A stretch of 29,998 nt of DNA from Desulfovibrio sp. OttesenSCG-928-G15 (GCA_030266525.1 JAJDIC010000018.1:1-29998), one strand, 5' to 3'; positions 6,706 through 13,584 are shown, numbered from the stretch's first letter. Translations and numbers: made by a program. Notes: generated from the sequence alone by a model not told the origin.

Positions 6706-6905
6706 ATAGCCTGAAAAAACGGATAGAACGGTTAGAGGTAGGGTTCGGCCCCGGTGTGAACTTCTTATTTGTAGATAGGACAGAATCGGGCCGATTCGTT
6801 GATGACAAAACAGGAAAGAGTCACGGTACTGTGGATGAACTTCTTGCAGCAAAGAGGCTGTGCTCGGAAGGTGTTACCGTAATTCATTGGGAGGTGGGGG
6901 TATGA
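6702..6905 (+). CDS. Short coiled-coil phage protein (MNSL type) 1
   Basis: 67 residues. It starts M-N-S-L-K-K-R-I-E-R-L-E, a heptad-like N-terminal helix common in small phage proteins encoded near terminase genes, and continues as a small beta-rich tail ending in I-H-W-E-V-G-V. The start at 6702 overlaps the previous stop by 4 bases and follows GGAG; the longer in-frame start at 6678 has no ribosome site. Function unknown. The next gene begins with the same N-terminal pattern. Confidence 0.65.
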   Translation: MNSLKKRIERLEVGFGPGVNFLFVDRTESGRFVDDKTGKSHGTVDELLAAKRLCSEGVTVIHWEVGV

Positions 6906-7156
6906 ATAGTCTAAGTCGTCGCGTGGGCAAGCTGGAAGATGAGCGCCTTCCTGATGCAGAGTCGTTGCAGCGGGAGGCGGAACTCTTCCAAGCCCTTGAG
7001 AGGGCACGCCAGAGAGTAAAAGCAGTGAGGCCGGACTATGAATTTAGCAATGAACCACTTGGGCCTCCTCCGCTTCTCCCGAATGGAACGTTTGACCTGG
7101 GTGCGGCCTTGGAGCGAGGACGGCGGCGGGCACTGGCTCGGCTTCACTCGCATTGA
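6902..7156 (+). CDS. Short coiled-coil phage protein (MNSL type) 2
   Basis: 84 residues, start overlapping the previous TGA by 4 bases, with GGGAGG upstream. The N-terminus M-N-S-L-S-R-R-V-G-K-L-E matches the helix that opens the neighbouring protein; the remainder is different, with an Arg-rich C-terminus. Such pairs usually sit directly before a large terminase gene in phages, but here a structured RNA and terminators follow. This is where the packaging genes seem to be missing. No function is assigned. Confidence 0.65.
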   Translation: MNSLSRRVGKLEDERLPDAESLQREAELFQALERARQRVKAVRPDYEFSNEPLGPPPLLPNGTFDLGAALERGRRRALARLHSH

Positions 7157-7191
7157 CGTCTTCACCGTCGCGTATTAGTATTGGCTTATCA

Positions 7192-7292
7192 CCCCGAGGA
7201 CTCCGGGAGTGCTGAGAGAAAGGCACCCCGGTAGTATCCGATGAGACGGCAGCAAACCGTGGATTCGTGGACTTCTCGGGGCTTTTCTTTTT
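7192..7292 (+). ncRNA. Y-shaped structured RNA ending in a U-tract
   Basis: An outer stem (CCCCGAG 7192-7198 with CTCGGGG 7275-7281, extendable by two weaker pairs) encloses two hairpins. Hairpin 1 pairs CCGGG 7203-7207 with CCCGG 7227-7231 and GTGC 7209-7212 with GCAC 7223-7226 (one bulged A, 10-base loop). Hairpin 2 pairs ATCC 7236-7239 with GGAT 7261-7264 and ACGG 7246-7249 with CCGT 7257-7260 (six-base bulge). CTTTTCTTTTT follows at 7282-7292. The minimum reading is an elaborate terminator for the 4222-7156 operon; an independent small RNA is possible. It fits no RNA family I know. Confidence 0.6.
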
Positions 7293-7342
7293 AGGTGGGT
7301 TTGGCAAGCGGTATTAAAATCATGAACAGACGGAAATAAAAA

Positions 7343-7413
7343 ACCTTGATGCGCTTGTATCAACATCCGGGGCTATCCCAAAAGGGAAAAAGCAGTCCGG
7401 GGCGCACCAAGGT
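7343..7413. terminator. Bidirectional terminator between converging operons
   Basis: Arms of 12 bases (7343-7354 and 7402-7413) pair with one mismatch and enclose a 47-base loop that itself contains a TCCC/GGGA hairpin. On the - strand the stem is followed by a U-rich run (TTTTTTATTT); on the + strand by CTTTT. It separates the rightward packaging-like operon from the leftward repressor/ORF6N operon. The rest of 7157-7543 holds the structured RNA and the repressor remnant, and no intact gene. Confidence 0.75.
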
Positions 7414-7484
7414 CTTTTAATGAATATAGTCCGCAAACACCTCGGCGTCAACGCCGCTTCTCCGTCCGGGAAGAACCAGATTTC

Positions 7485-7538
7485 CTATTCGCCTTGATGC
7501 TCTTCATAAAGCTTCTTCGTCTTCACGCCGAGCGCCGT
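7485..7538 (-). pseudogene. 3' remnant of a second XRE repressor gene
   Basis: Read leftward, these 18 codons give T-A-L-G-V-K-T-K-K-L-Y-E-E followed by H-Q-G-E and a stop. The intact repressor at 8046-8270 contains A-L-G-V-K-T-K-R-L-Y-E-E near its end, so 11 of 12 residues match and the DNA is clearly alike too. The remnant starts 5 bases after the ORF6N stop codon. The ORF6N gene is thus flanked by two copies of the same repressor tail, as expected if a block of DNA was gained or swapped by recombination within that tail. Confidence 0.75.
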
Positions 7539-7543
7539 GACTC

Positions 7544-8056
7544 TCAGAACCCGATACGACGCTTTTCCGTTTCCTGAGGCGTGACGAGTTGCCGCAGGGC
7601 ATCAAGAATCATGCTTATGTCGCTGTCGTGGCGACTGACGGTGCTTTCCAGCTCCATCAGTTTGGCGGCAAGCTCCTGATAGGCCGGAACAGTCTGTCGC
7701 ATCCAGACGAAGGCCCGGATGATCAAACGGCTTACCTCAACCGCTCTCGGCGAATTCAACACACTTGAAAGCATCAGTGCGCCATGTTCCGTGAAGGCGT
7801 ATGGCGCGAAACGCCTACCGCCACGGCCCTTGTTTGAAATGCCAAATTGGCATCTCAAAGATTCCCACTCTTCGCCGGAAAGCTGAAAGGTGAAATCCTC
7901 AAACCGTTCCTGGTTGCGTTTCATTGCCCTGACCAACGCGCCTGTCTCTACCCCGTATAGCACGGCAAGGTCAGAATCCAGCATGACCCGTTGCCCGCGA
8001 AACTCAACAATACGATGCACAACGGTTTCCAGGGACAATGCCACATCATTTGTCAT
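7544..8056 (-). CDS. ORF6N-domain antirepressor-type protein
   Basis: 170 residues. The N-terminal ORF6N DNA-binding domain (about residues 8-95) shows I-V-E-F-R-G-Q-R-V-M-L-D-S-D-L-A-x-L-Y-G-V-E-T, N-Q-E-R-F, F-T-F-Q-L-S and P-Y-A-F-T-E-H-G-A-L-M-L-S-S-V-L. The C-terminus is a helical coiled-coil-like tail. Members occur in phages as antirepressor or transcription-modulating proteins. The start at 8056 follows GAGGA at 8 bases. It lies inside the end of the XRE gene (11-base overlap), so both are made from one leftward transcript. Longer in-frame starts upstream lie within the repressor gene and are rejected. Confidence 0.85.
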   Translation of the reverse strand: MTNDVALSLETVVHRIVEFRGQRVMLDSDLAVLYGVETGALVRAMKRNQERFEDFTFQLSGEEWESLRCQFGISNKGRGGRRFAPYAFTEHGALMLSSVLNSPRAVEVSRLIIRAFVWMRQTVPAYQELAAKLMELESTVSRHDSDISMILDALRQLVTPQETEKRRIGF

Positions 8057-8270
8057 GGCGGGGTTCCTCGCTTTTTTCTTCATAAAGCCTTTTTGTCTTA
8101 ACCCCCAGCGCCGCGCCGATTTTGGCGAGAGTGCCAAGTTCGCACCTATGAATGGTGTCGCCAGAGATAGCGCGTTGTATGGTTGCGATGGATAGTCCTG
8201 TTTCATCGCGCAATGCCCTTACTGTTTTCTTTTTTTTATCCATTAACGCCCTTATATTACTTGTAAACAT
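8046..8270 (-). CDS. XRE-family (Cro/CI-type) repressor
   Basis: 74 residues, a single helix-turn-helix domain: N-I-R-A-L-M-D, K-T-V-R-A-L-R-D-E-T-G-L-S-I-A-T-I-Q-R-A-I-S-G (the HTH proper) and L-G-T-L-A-K-I-G-A-A-L-G-V-K-T-K-R-L-Y-E-E. It starts at 8270 with GGAG 8 bases upstream. It is the first gene of the leftward operon and faces two 18-bp inverted-repeat operators covering both promoters' -10 regions, so it very likely represses its own synthesis and the rightward unit at 8440. There is no peptidase domain, so induction would need another signal, possibly the ORF6N partner. Confidence 0.85.
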   Translation of the reverse strand: MFTSNIRALMDKKKKTVRALRDETGLSIATIQRAISGDTIHRCELGTLAKIGAALGVKTKRLYEEKSEEPRHDK

Positions 8271-8292
8271 AGATTTTCTCCGCGCTATTTGT

Positions 8293-8343
8293 GTTCTCTT
8301 ATAAAAGAACATATTGACTGTTATTGTTCTTGTATAGTAGAAC
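8293..8343. promoter_or_regulatory. Divergent switch region with twin 18-bp operators
   Basis: Two inverted repeats share the form GTTCT-N8-AGAAC: 8293-8310 and 8326-8343. They lie 33 bp apart, about three helical turns, so dimers would bind the same face of the DNA. Operator 1 covers a leftward -10 (TATAAG, 8298-8303 on the - strand). Operator 2 covers a rightward -10 (TATAGT, 8333-8338); the matching -35 boxes are weak, with TTGACT at 8314-8319 too close for ideal spacing. This is a compact lysogeny-type switch. The cognate repressor is most likely the XRE protein. Confidence 0.85.
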
Positions 8344-8372
8344 ATAAGCAGAGAGGACGCAATATGTAAACA

Positions 8373-8407
8373 GCCCGGCAGGAAAGGTGAGATTTTCCAA
8401 GCCGGGC
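8373..8407 (+). other. Leader hairpin upstream of the cargo operon
   Basis: GCCCGGC (8373-8379) pairs with GCCGGGC (8401-8407), with an inner GGAAA/TTTCC helix. There is no U-tract, so it is not a simple terminator. It may stabilise the mRNA or control translation of the gene at 8440. Just upstream, an ATG is followed directly by TAA (8364-8369) behind GAGGA, a minimal start-stop pair. Confidence 0.5.
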
Positions 8408-8439
8408 CTAACCACAACGCAACCCCAGGAGGTTGAATC

Positions 8440-8871
8440 ATGGCTGAACAATCGGTAACAGCGAAAGAACTATGGCGCAAGCTCCAAGACAAAATGTATA
8501 TTGCCAACTCCAGAAAGCACCATGCACCACAAGACGGAAACTTTCCTCCGCTGGGGGATACACGCATTCACCGCAACAAAGCGCACAACCTCGCTGTTGC
8601 CGAACTCGAAAGCATCAACGGCTTGATGAATGAGGCCCGAATTCGCATGTGGCGCCTGCATGTACAAATAATGATGTCAGGCTGCACACCCGGCGGCTAT
8701 AGCTGGAAACAGCAAGGCTTGGTTGATACAATCCTCCGCACCCTCAAGCCCGCCACAAACGGCCTGTACTACTCCATAGAGACAATGAAGGAAGCACAAA
8801 GCGTGTTGGCCGACACCTTACTTCTCATGGAAGCACTGTACGGGAACGAGGATGTTGCAACCCTCGAATAG
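8440..8871 (+). CDS. Hypothetical protein under repressor control
   Basis: 143 residues, soluble and probably helical, no recognised domain. It begins M-A-E-Q-S-V-T-A-K-E-L-W-R-K and has AGGAGG about 8 bases upstream. It is the first gene to the right of the twin operators. Its end overlaps a longer possible start (8852) of the following RelA/SpoT-domain gene. If that gene is a toxin, this protein could be its antitoxin, but nothing in the sequence proves it. An ordinary early phage protein is equally possible. Confidence 0.7.
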   Translation: MAEQSVTAKELWRKLQDKMYIANSRKHHAPQDGNFPPLGDTRIHRNKAHNLAVAELESINGLMNEARIRMWRLHVQIMMSGCTPGGYSWKQQGLVDTILRTLKPATNGLYYSIETMKEAQSVLADTLLLMEALYGNEDVATLE

Positions 8872-8977
8872 TTTCAGCCTTCCCACCGCCCCATCCATGC
8901 CCCTGCCAGAAAGAACCCCTAGCAGCACGGGGCAGAGTTTGATAGATATCGCGAATCGACGCGAAAAGGAGATAGGA

Positions 8978-10033
8978 ATGGAAAGCGTAGAACCACTTGC
9001 AGTTCCCAGTAGAAGCGCTATCCGAAAAGCGGGTGACATTTTGAGGTCGCGGGAACCATCCCCAAAAGAGTATCTAGAGGCTATTTCTCTTCTCTCACAT
9101 TGGCGTTCCCTTTACTCATACCCGATAAATACGTTTCAAGCATACCTGCGAGCAAAAATAAAAAGGAATAAATATTCTTCAGCAATTGTCGCTCAGAGAC
9201 TGAAGCGGATGCCGTCCATTGTGAACAAACTGCAACGTTTCCCAAGTATGCAGTTAGACAGAATGCAGGATATTGGCGGCCTCCGGGTTGTTTTAAAAAA
9301 CATTAGTGAAGTCTTTGAGCTTCACGAAAGTATACTTGGCTCAAAAAGGTTTGAGCATACCCCGGAAATGCCTCCACGGGATTATATCAAGATCCCGAAA
9401 GACGATGGGTACAGGAGCTTGCATCAGGTTTTTAAGTATGCAAACAAAAAGCATCCGGAGCTAAACGGGCTTCGCATTGAACTTCAAATAAGAACACTGC
9501 TTCAACACTCATGGGCCACCGCCGTTGAAACATTAGGGATTGTGGAAAAGTCCTCCTTCAAAACGGGTGAAGGCGGTGAGCAGTTTAAACGCTTTTTCAA
9601 GGTGAGCAGCGCGTTATTTTCCATGGATGAAGGAACTTCCGTTCTTGCCGAGTTAAAAAATGAAAGTCGTGAACAACTGATACAGGAGTTGAACGAAATC
9701 GAAAACGCGCTGCAAGTCTCGTCAAAGCTTAAAGGGCTTACTATTTCCGCAAAACATATTGAGCAGACTTCACTACATTTCGCCGGATACCACTTGATGG
9801 AACTTGACATTGAAAAAGGAAGAATTTCTCTGATTCCGTTCCTTGAAAAGCAACTTGATTCTGCAGAAGACCTATACAGAGCGCGGGAACAGGCCACTAG
9901 GGACAACCCGAATATTTCTGTAGTATTGATTTCGGCAGGCAACGTTAAGGACATTAAAAAAGCGTATCCTAACTACTTTCTTGATACAAACGGCTTTCTT
10001 AAAAACCTAAATAGAATTTGTGGCAAACAATAG
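8978..10033 (+). CDS. RelA/SpoT-domain nucleotidyltransferase (small alarmone synthetase or toxSAS-like)
   Basis: 351 residues. The synthetase domain is intact: R-L-K-R-M-P-S-I-V-N-K-L (from R74, ATP site), D-I-G-G-L-R-V (from D98), D-G-Y-R-S-L-H with the guanine-stacking Y145, and E-L-Q-I-R-T with catalytic E168. There is no HD hydrolase domain and no TGS or ACT domain, unlike housekeeping Rel. The C-terminal 170 residues are not recognised. Stand-alone enzymes of this kind make (p)ppGpp or ppApp, or pyrophosphorylate tRNA CCA ends as toxins; which applies cannot be read from the sequence. AAGGAG 6 bases before 8978 decides the start; an in-frame ATG at 8852 is poorly placed. It sits at the element's edge, where phage-defence cargo is common. 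Confidence 0.85.
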   Translation: MESVEPLAVPSRSAIRKAGDILRSREPSPKEYLEAISLLSHWRSLYSYPINTFQAYLRAKIKRNKYSSAIVAQRLKRMPSIVNKLQRFPSMQLDRMQDIGGLRVVLKNISEVFELHESILGSKRFEHTPEMPPRDYIKIPKDDGYRSLHQVFKYANKKHPELNGLRIELQIRTLLQHSWATAVETLGIVEKSSFKTGEGGEQFKRFFKVSSALFSMDEGTSVLAELKNESREQLIQELNEIENALQVSSKLKGLTISAKHIEQTSLHFAGYHLMELDIEKGRISLIPFLEKQLDSAEDLYRAREQATRDNPNISVVLISAGNVKDIKKAYPNYFLDTNGFLKNLNRICGKQ

Positions 10034-10061
10034 CCTCAAGCGATCAATTCCCTATATACCC

Positions 10062-10093
10062 ATGCCCCTGCCTTCACTGGTGGGGGCATTTTG
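10062..10093 (+). terminator. Rho-independent terminator after the RelA/SpoT gene
   Basis: ATGCCCC (10062-10068) pairs with GGGGCAT (10083-10089), with an additional inner CC/GG pair, and is followed by a short T-run. It lies 28 bases past the stop codon at 10033 and ends the cargo operon. Confidence 0.7.
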
Positions 10094-10422
10094 CTTTCAG
10101 ATAGTTGCCCGGTAAAAAAGAAATGCCCCCGCGTCCCCCGCTCCACGGAATCCACAAAGGGGCCGGCGCGCGAGCGGGGATACAACTGCCGAACCTTTCG
10201 ATCCTTCCGGCAGGGGCGAGGGCAAACAAGCTTCTGAAGCTGGGTCTATAATAAGCCGCGAAAAGGGCGAGGTCAATTTACTTATTAGTCTGAGCGAAGC
10301 GTGGGGCAGGGGGGGGTGAATCCGTTTCATCCCCTTTCGCATTTTTTGAGGGGCATCATTAATAATGATGATATGGCTTGATAGCGGGATAAGAGCGGGA
10401 TAAAACGATAGAAAAAGAAAAA
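10094..10422. other. Non-coding right flank of the element near the attachment site
   Basis: About 330 bases without a convincing gene. It holds a GC-rich stretch and then an AT-rich end near the tRNA. Two structures stand out. One is an inverted repeat ATCATTA-A-TAATGAT (10355-10369). The other is a direct repeat of AGCGGGATAA at 10383-10392 and 10394-10403, with an 11-bp period. In tRNA-integrated elements this is the position of integrase arm sites and excisionase sites, so these repeats are candidates for such binding. Confidence 0.45.
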
Positions 10423-10449
10423 GGGCTTACAGTGTTTTTCTGTAAACCC
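10423..10449 (-). terminator. Terminator of tRNA-Lys
   Basis: GGGCTTACAG (10423-10432) pairs with CTGTAAACCC (10440-10449) with one mismatch. Read leftward the stem is followed by CTTTTTCTTTTT (10411-10422). It sits 10 bases beyond the CCA end of the tRNA gene. If the element is integrated at the tRNA 3' end, this terminator was probably brought in by the element. Confidence 0.75.
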
Positions 10450-10459
10450 CTGATATTTC

Positions 10460-10535
<76 letters not shown>

Positions 10536-10548
10536 GAAGGCGAATGTT

Positions 10549-10577
10549 TGTTTAAGCAGATGCGACGGAGAAGTCAA
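10549..10577 (-). promoter_or_regulatory. Sigma-70 promoter of tRNA-Lys
   Basis: Read leftward, TTGACT (10572-10577) and TAAACA (10549-10554) are separated by exactly 17 bases and lie just upstream of the tRNA 5' end at 10535. The promoter is on the chromosomal side, so the tRNA stays expressed after integration. Confidence 0.8.
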
Positions 10578-10772
10578 GAAAGAATCGGTTTTTTTTGAAG
10601 GAAAAAATATAAAAAAAAATCTAGACTTTTTAATGAAAAACGGCGATATTTCTTTTGCCGTTACATGATAAATGGCGTATGACTCTGTTGAGCGGCAAGA
10701 GCTTTTTTCTTTTCATAGTACGACGAATCTCTCGTAACACAGTACTGATGCAACCCTTTTTCAGGTTTCAGC

Positions 10773-12869
10773 ATGCGATTTTGGTTGCTTTCTTTTATAA
10801 TGCTCCTCATGCTTTCCGGGCAGGCCAGCGCCTTTCTGGATGGTCCTAATTGTGCCGTCTATTGGAAAGCCTATTCGCTTAAATCGCAAGAGGGAAATAT
10901 TGTTTCCCCTGCCTCCGGTAAAACTTCCAAGGGCAACAGGGTATTGCTGGCCCTTACCGTCATGCCCCCCTCGGGGCAATACCTTTATGGCCCGGATAGT
11001 ACCGAAGGGCTGCCCACGATGGTGGATGTGGAGTATGCCAAGCTTGCTACCTACCCCATGTCCAAGATGCAGTCCAAAGATATTGTCGCTGCGCTGGAAA
11101 AGGGCAAGACGCTTGCTCCTGTCAGAAACCCGGAGCCGGTGTTAAAAAGTGACAGCGCCTTTTCTTCATATTCCCTGCCGGGGAGTGAAGGTTCCAACCC
11201 ACATATTTTTCCCGGCCCGGCTACTTTTTGGGCTGAACTTCCCGTTGTGGACGGCCTTGGCGGCCTTGCGGCGCGTGTTACCGTAAGCGGCTTGCTTTGC
11301 TCCGCAACCAGTTGCATGCCGGCCCTCGGGGAGCTTGACCTTTCTTTCTCTGCTACTGAAATGGCCGCTTTTCCTGCTGCCAGCGGTGAAACATGGTGGG
11401 CCGCCTTGCAAACAGGGGAGAGCGTTCTCGTGCCGCCTCCTGACGAAGCTTACGCGCAGGAGTTTTATCCAAAGTCTGACCCCGCGCCGTTTACTTCTAG
11501 CAAAAAAGTGGAAGCAGCTACAAAAGGCGATGATGAAAACATCGTACCCGAAGCCTTGCTTGCCTCCATTCAACCTTCGTTTTTCAACCCTTCTCTGGAA
11601 GTGGAATTCCTTGGCCAGGCGCTTTTCTTCGGTATTATCGCAGGAATGCTGCTCAATTTGATGCCCTGCGTTTTGCCGGTAGTCAGCCTTAAATTTACCG
11701 CGCTTCTGGCTGTCAGCTCCATGGAAGACAAAAAACATCAGGCCAGGGCTTTTAGGATACATTGCCTTATTTTTGCCGCAGGCATTCTTGTCTGGTTTGG
11801 TATAATGGCCCTTTTTATCGGTGTTGCGGGCTGGGCCTGGGGCGAGGTGTTTCAACAGCCGATGATTATTGTCGGCCTGGGCCTGGTACTTTTTGTGCTT
11901 GGCCTGAGTCTTTTCGGGGTATTTCCGCTACCCATCTTTGACCTGAAAGTTACCAGCAACAGCCACCCTCACTGGCAGGCCTTTGGCAGCGGCCTTCTTG
12001 CCACTCTTCTTGCTACCCCCTGCAGCGGGCCGCTTCTGGGCGGCGTATTGGCCTGGGCCATTCGCCAGCCCTTGCCGGTGTTGATACTGACCGTTTCCAG
12101 TGTTGGGGTGGGTATGGCCATGCCGTATTTTGTCATGGCCTATTGCCCGAGACTTGTGCATCTCTTGCCCCGCCCCGGGGTGTGGACACTTAGACTGGAA
12201 CAGTTGCTCGGCTTTTTCCTCATGGGTACGGTGGTATACCTTGCCACGCTGTTGCCGGGGGAGTGGCTTCCCGCTTTTCTGTTCAACCTTACAGCCGTTG
12301 CTTTCGCCTGCTGGCTATGGGGGCAGATTGGCAGCCTTAACGCAAGCCGTACAACGCGTTTTGTCGCCCGTCTGGCGGCAGTCAGTGTTGTGTTGCTGGC
12401 TGTGTGGTGGGGGCGCTATTCTCTGCATCAGGACAGTGAGTGGGAAAGCTTTGACCCGCAGGCTTTCAGCGAAATGATCGGTAAACAGCCCCTTTTGCTG
12501 GAATTTACGGCAGACTGGTGCCCAAGCTGCAAAGCCCTGGAATATACCACCCTGAACAAGAAACGCATGGCCGATTTGCGTCGCCGGTATAATATTCGGG
12601 CTATTCGCGTAGATCTTACCCGCGAAGATGCCGTTGGCAAAAGCCTGTTAAAGGCGCTGGACAGTTCCAGCATTCCGGTAATCGCACTTTTTCCGGTGGG
12701 GGAAAATTCCCGCCAACCGCTTGTTTTGCGTGACATCGTTACCCCCTCGCAACTCGAAGCCGCCGCTTCAAAAATGTTTGACGACACACGCTTTGAAAAC
12801 CTCAAGCTACACTTGTCAACTCGGACAGCCTGCTATATACCTAATACATCAACCGATGACGCATTTTAG
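10773..12869 (+). CDS. dsbD: DsbD-type thiol:disulfide interchange protein
   Basis: 698 residues. A signal peptide ends at A-S-A (residue 20), followed by a periplasmic DsbD-alpha-like domain (about 21-275). The membrane domain (about 280-545) carries the redox cysteines M-P-C-V-L-P (C299) and T-P-C-S-G-P (C417). A C-terminal thioredoxin domain has W-C-P-S-C-K (C583, C586). This is the full three-domain plan of DsbD, which passes electrons from cytoplasmic thioredoxin across the membrane to periplasmic thiols and cytochrome maturation proteins. The ribosome site is weak (AGG, 8 bases upstream). The roughly 195 bases between the tRNA promoter and this gene hold no other gene that I can see. 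Confidence 0.92.
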   Translation: MRFWLLSFIMLLMLSGQASAFLDGPNCAVYWKAYSLKSQEGNIVSPASGKTSKGNRVLLALTVMPPSGQYLYGPDSTEGLPTMVDVEYAKLATYPMSKMQSKDIVAALEKGKTLAPVRNPEPVLKSDSAFSSYSLPGSEGSNPHIFPGPATFWAELPVVDGLGGLAARVTVSGLLCSATSCMPALGELDLSFSATEMAAFPAASGETWWAALQTGESVLVPPPDEAYAQEFYPKSDPAPFTSSKKVEAATKGDDENIVPEALLASIQPSFFNPSLEVEFLGQALFFGIIAGMLLNLMPCVLPVVSLKFTALLAVSSMEDKKHQARAFRIHCLIFAAGILVWFGIMALFIGVAGWAWGEVFQQPMIIVGLGLVLFVLGLSLFGVFPLPIFDLKVTSNSHPHWQAFGSGLLATLLATPCSGPLLGGVLAWAIRQPLPVLILTVSSVGVGMAMPYFVMAYCPRLVHLLPRPGVWTLRLEQLLGFFLMGTVVYLATLLPGEWLPAFLFNLTAVAFACWLWGQIGSLNASRTTRFVARLAAVSVVLLAVWWGRYSLHQDSEWESFDPQAFSEMIGKQPLLLEFTADWCPSCKALEYTTLNKKRMADLRRRYNIRAIRVDLTREDAVGKSLLKALDSSSIPVIALFPVGENSRQPLVLRDIVTPSQLEAAASKMFDDTRFENLKLHLSTRTACYIPNTSTDDAF

Positions 12870-12924
12870 AGGGAACTCTGGCAATATTTCCAGTATACTT
12901 CTCATCTGACGCGAGGCCGGGGCC

Positions 12925-13449
12925 ATGTCCAATTTTCCTTATCCCATAAGCCAGTTAAACACTGTTGACGCGGTGATGACAAACACCATCACCGATCTTG
13001 CCAACGTGAATACCGACGGCTTTACCGCCAGCCGCATTATTATGCAGAGCGGGCCTTTTCGGGATGAGGGGGTTCGGGTTGGCGCTCTTTTTCGTGATAT
13101 GTTCCCCGGCCCAGCCATAATTAACCACCTTGCTGAAAACGATTTGCGTGATGTGGTTGACGTGGCTGCCGCCGGAATGCGCATCAGTGAGCAAAACTAC
13201 GATACCTCTGTCGCGCAGGATGTGGACAGGCTTGCAGAAGCCAATACCTGGGACGCCTGGAGAGCGCATAACTATCGCGACGGCGCAGACGCCCAGGCAA
13301 CCATTGACGGCACCGTGCTCGGTTTTAATCGGGATATCGGCCAGGAATTTTCAACGTACCTTACATCTGACACGGCCTACACAACCAGCGCGGCAAATAT
13401 CCGGGCATGGGACGACTTTACCGGCTCAATTTTTAATGTGAAGGTCTAG
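12925..13449 (+). CDS. Small flagellar-rod-like protein
   Basis: 174 residues. Near the N-terminus it has L-A-N-V-N-T-D-G-F-T-A-S-R, close to the A-N-N-(L/I)-A-N-x-x-T-x-G-F-K-A signature of flagellar rod and hook proteins (FlgB/C/F/G/E). The rest is not typical: no second heptad-rich C-terminal helix is obvious, and the length is short for a hook protein but near that of FlgC. It stands alone, 55 bases after dsbD, away from any flagellar gene. It may be a specialised rod or hook-associated protein of this lineage. GAGG precedes the ATG. Confidence 0.65.
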   Translation: MSNFPYPISQLNTVDAVMTNTITDLANVNTDGFTASRIIMQSGPFRDEGVRVGALFRDMFPGPAIINHLAENDLRDVVDVAAAGMRISEQNYDTSVAQDVDRLAEANTWDAWRAHNYRDGADAQATIDGTVLGFNRDIGQEFSTYLTSDTAYTTSAANIRAWDDFTGSIFNVKV

Positions 13450-13529
13450 GGAACCGCTGGTTACATACAAATGTACAGCAAAATAGTACAACGCGTATTG
13501 CTATAAAAACATTTCTCCTCTTATAAATC

Positions 13530-13570
13530 AAACCGCCCCCTGCTGCTCACAACAGGGGGCGGTTTTTATT
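13530..13570. terminator. Strong bidirectional terminator
   Basis: A perfect 13-bp stem, AAACCGCCCCCTG (13530-13542) with its complement at 13553-13565, is followed by a T-rich run on the + strand and preceded by an A-rich stretch that serves the - strand. It separates the rightward gene ending at 13449 from the leftward cyclase gene ending at 13585. Confidence 0.9.
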
Positions 13571-13584
13571 TGGCAATTCGCTTA

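Noticed and set aside
7192..7292. Possible TPP riboswitch, because CTGAGAG and GTGC/GCAC elements occur
   Set aside because: The second conserved half of the thiamin fold is absent, no thiamin gene follows, and the structure closes on a U-tract after the operon.
8852..8977. N-terminal extension of the RelA/SpoT protein starting at 8852
   Set aside because: The ATG at 8978 has AAGGAG at ideal spacing, while GAGG directly abuts the ATG at 8852; the extra 42 residues are Pro/Ser-rich and match no domain.
10097..10342. 81-codon frame on the - strand in the att flank
   Set aside because: No ribosome site, no motif and biased composition, so I treat the region as non-coding.
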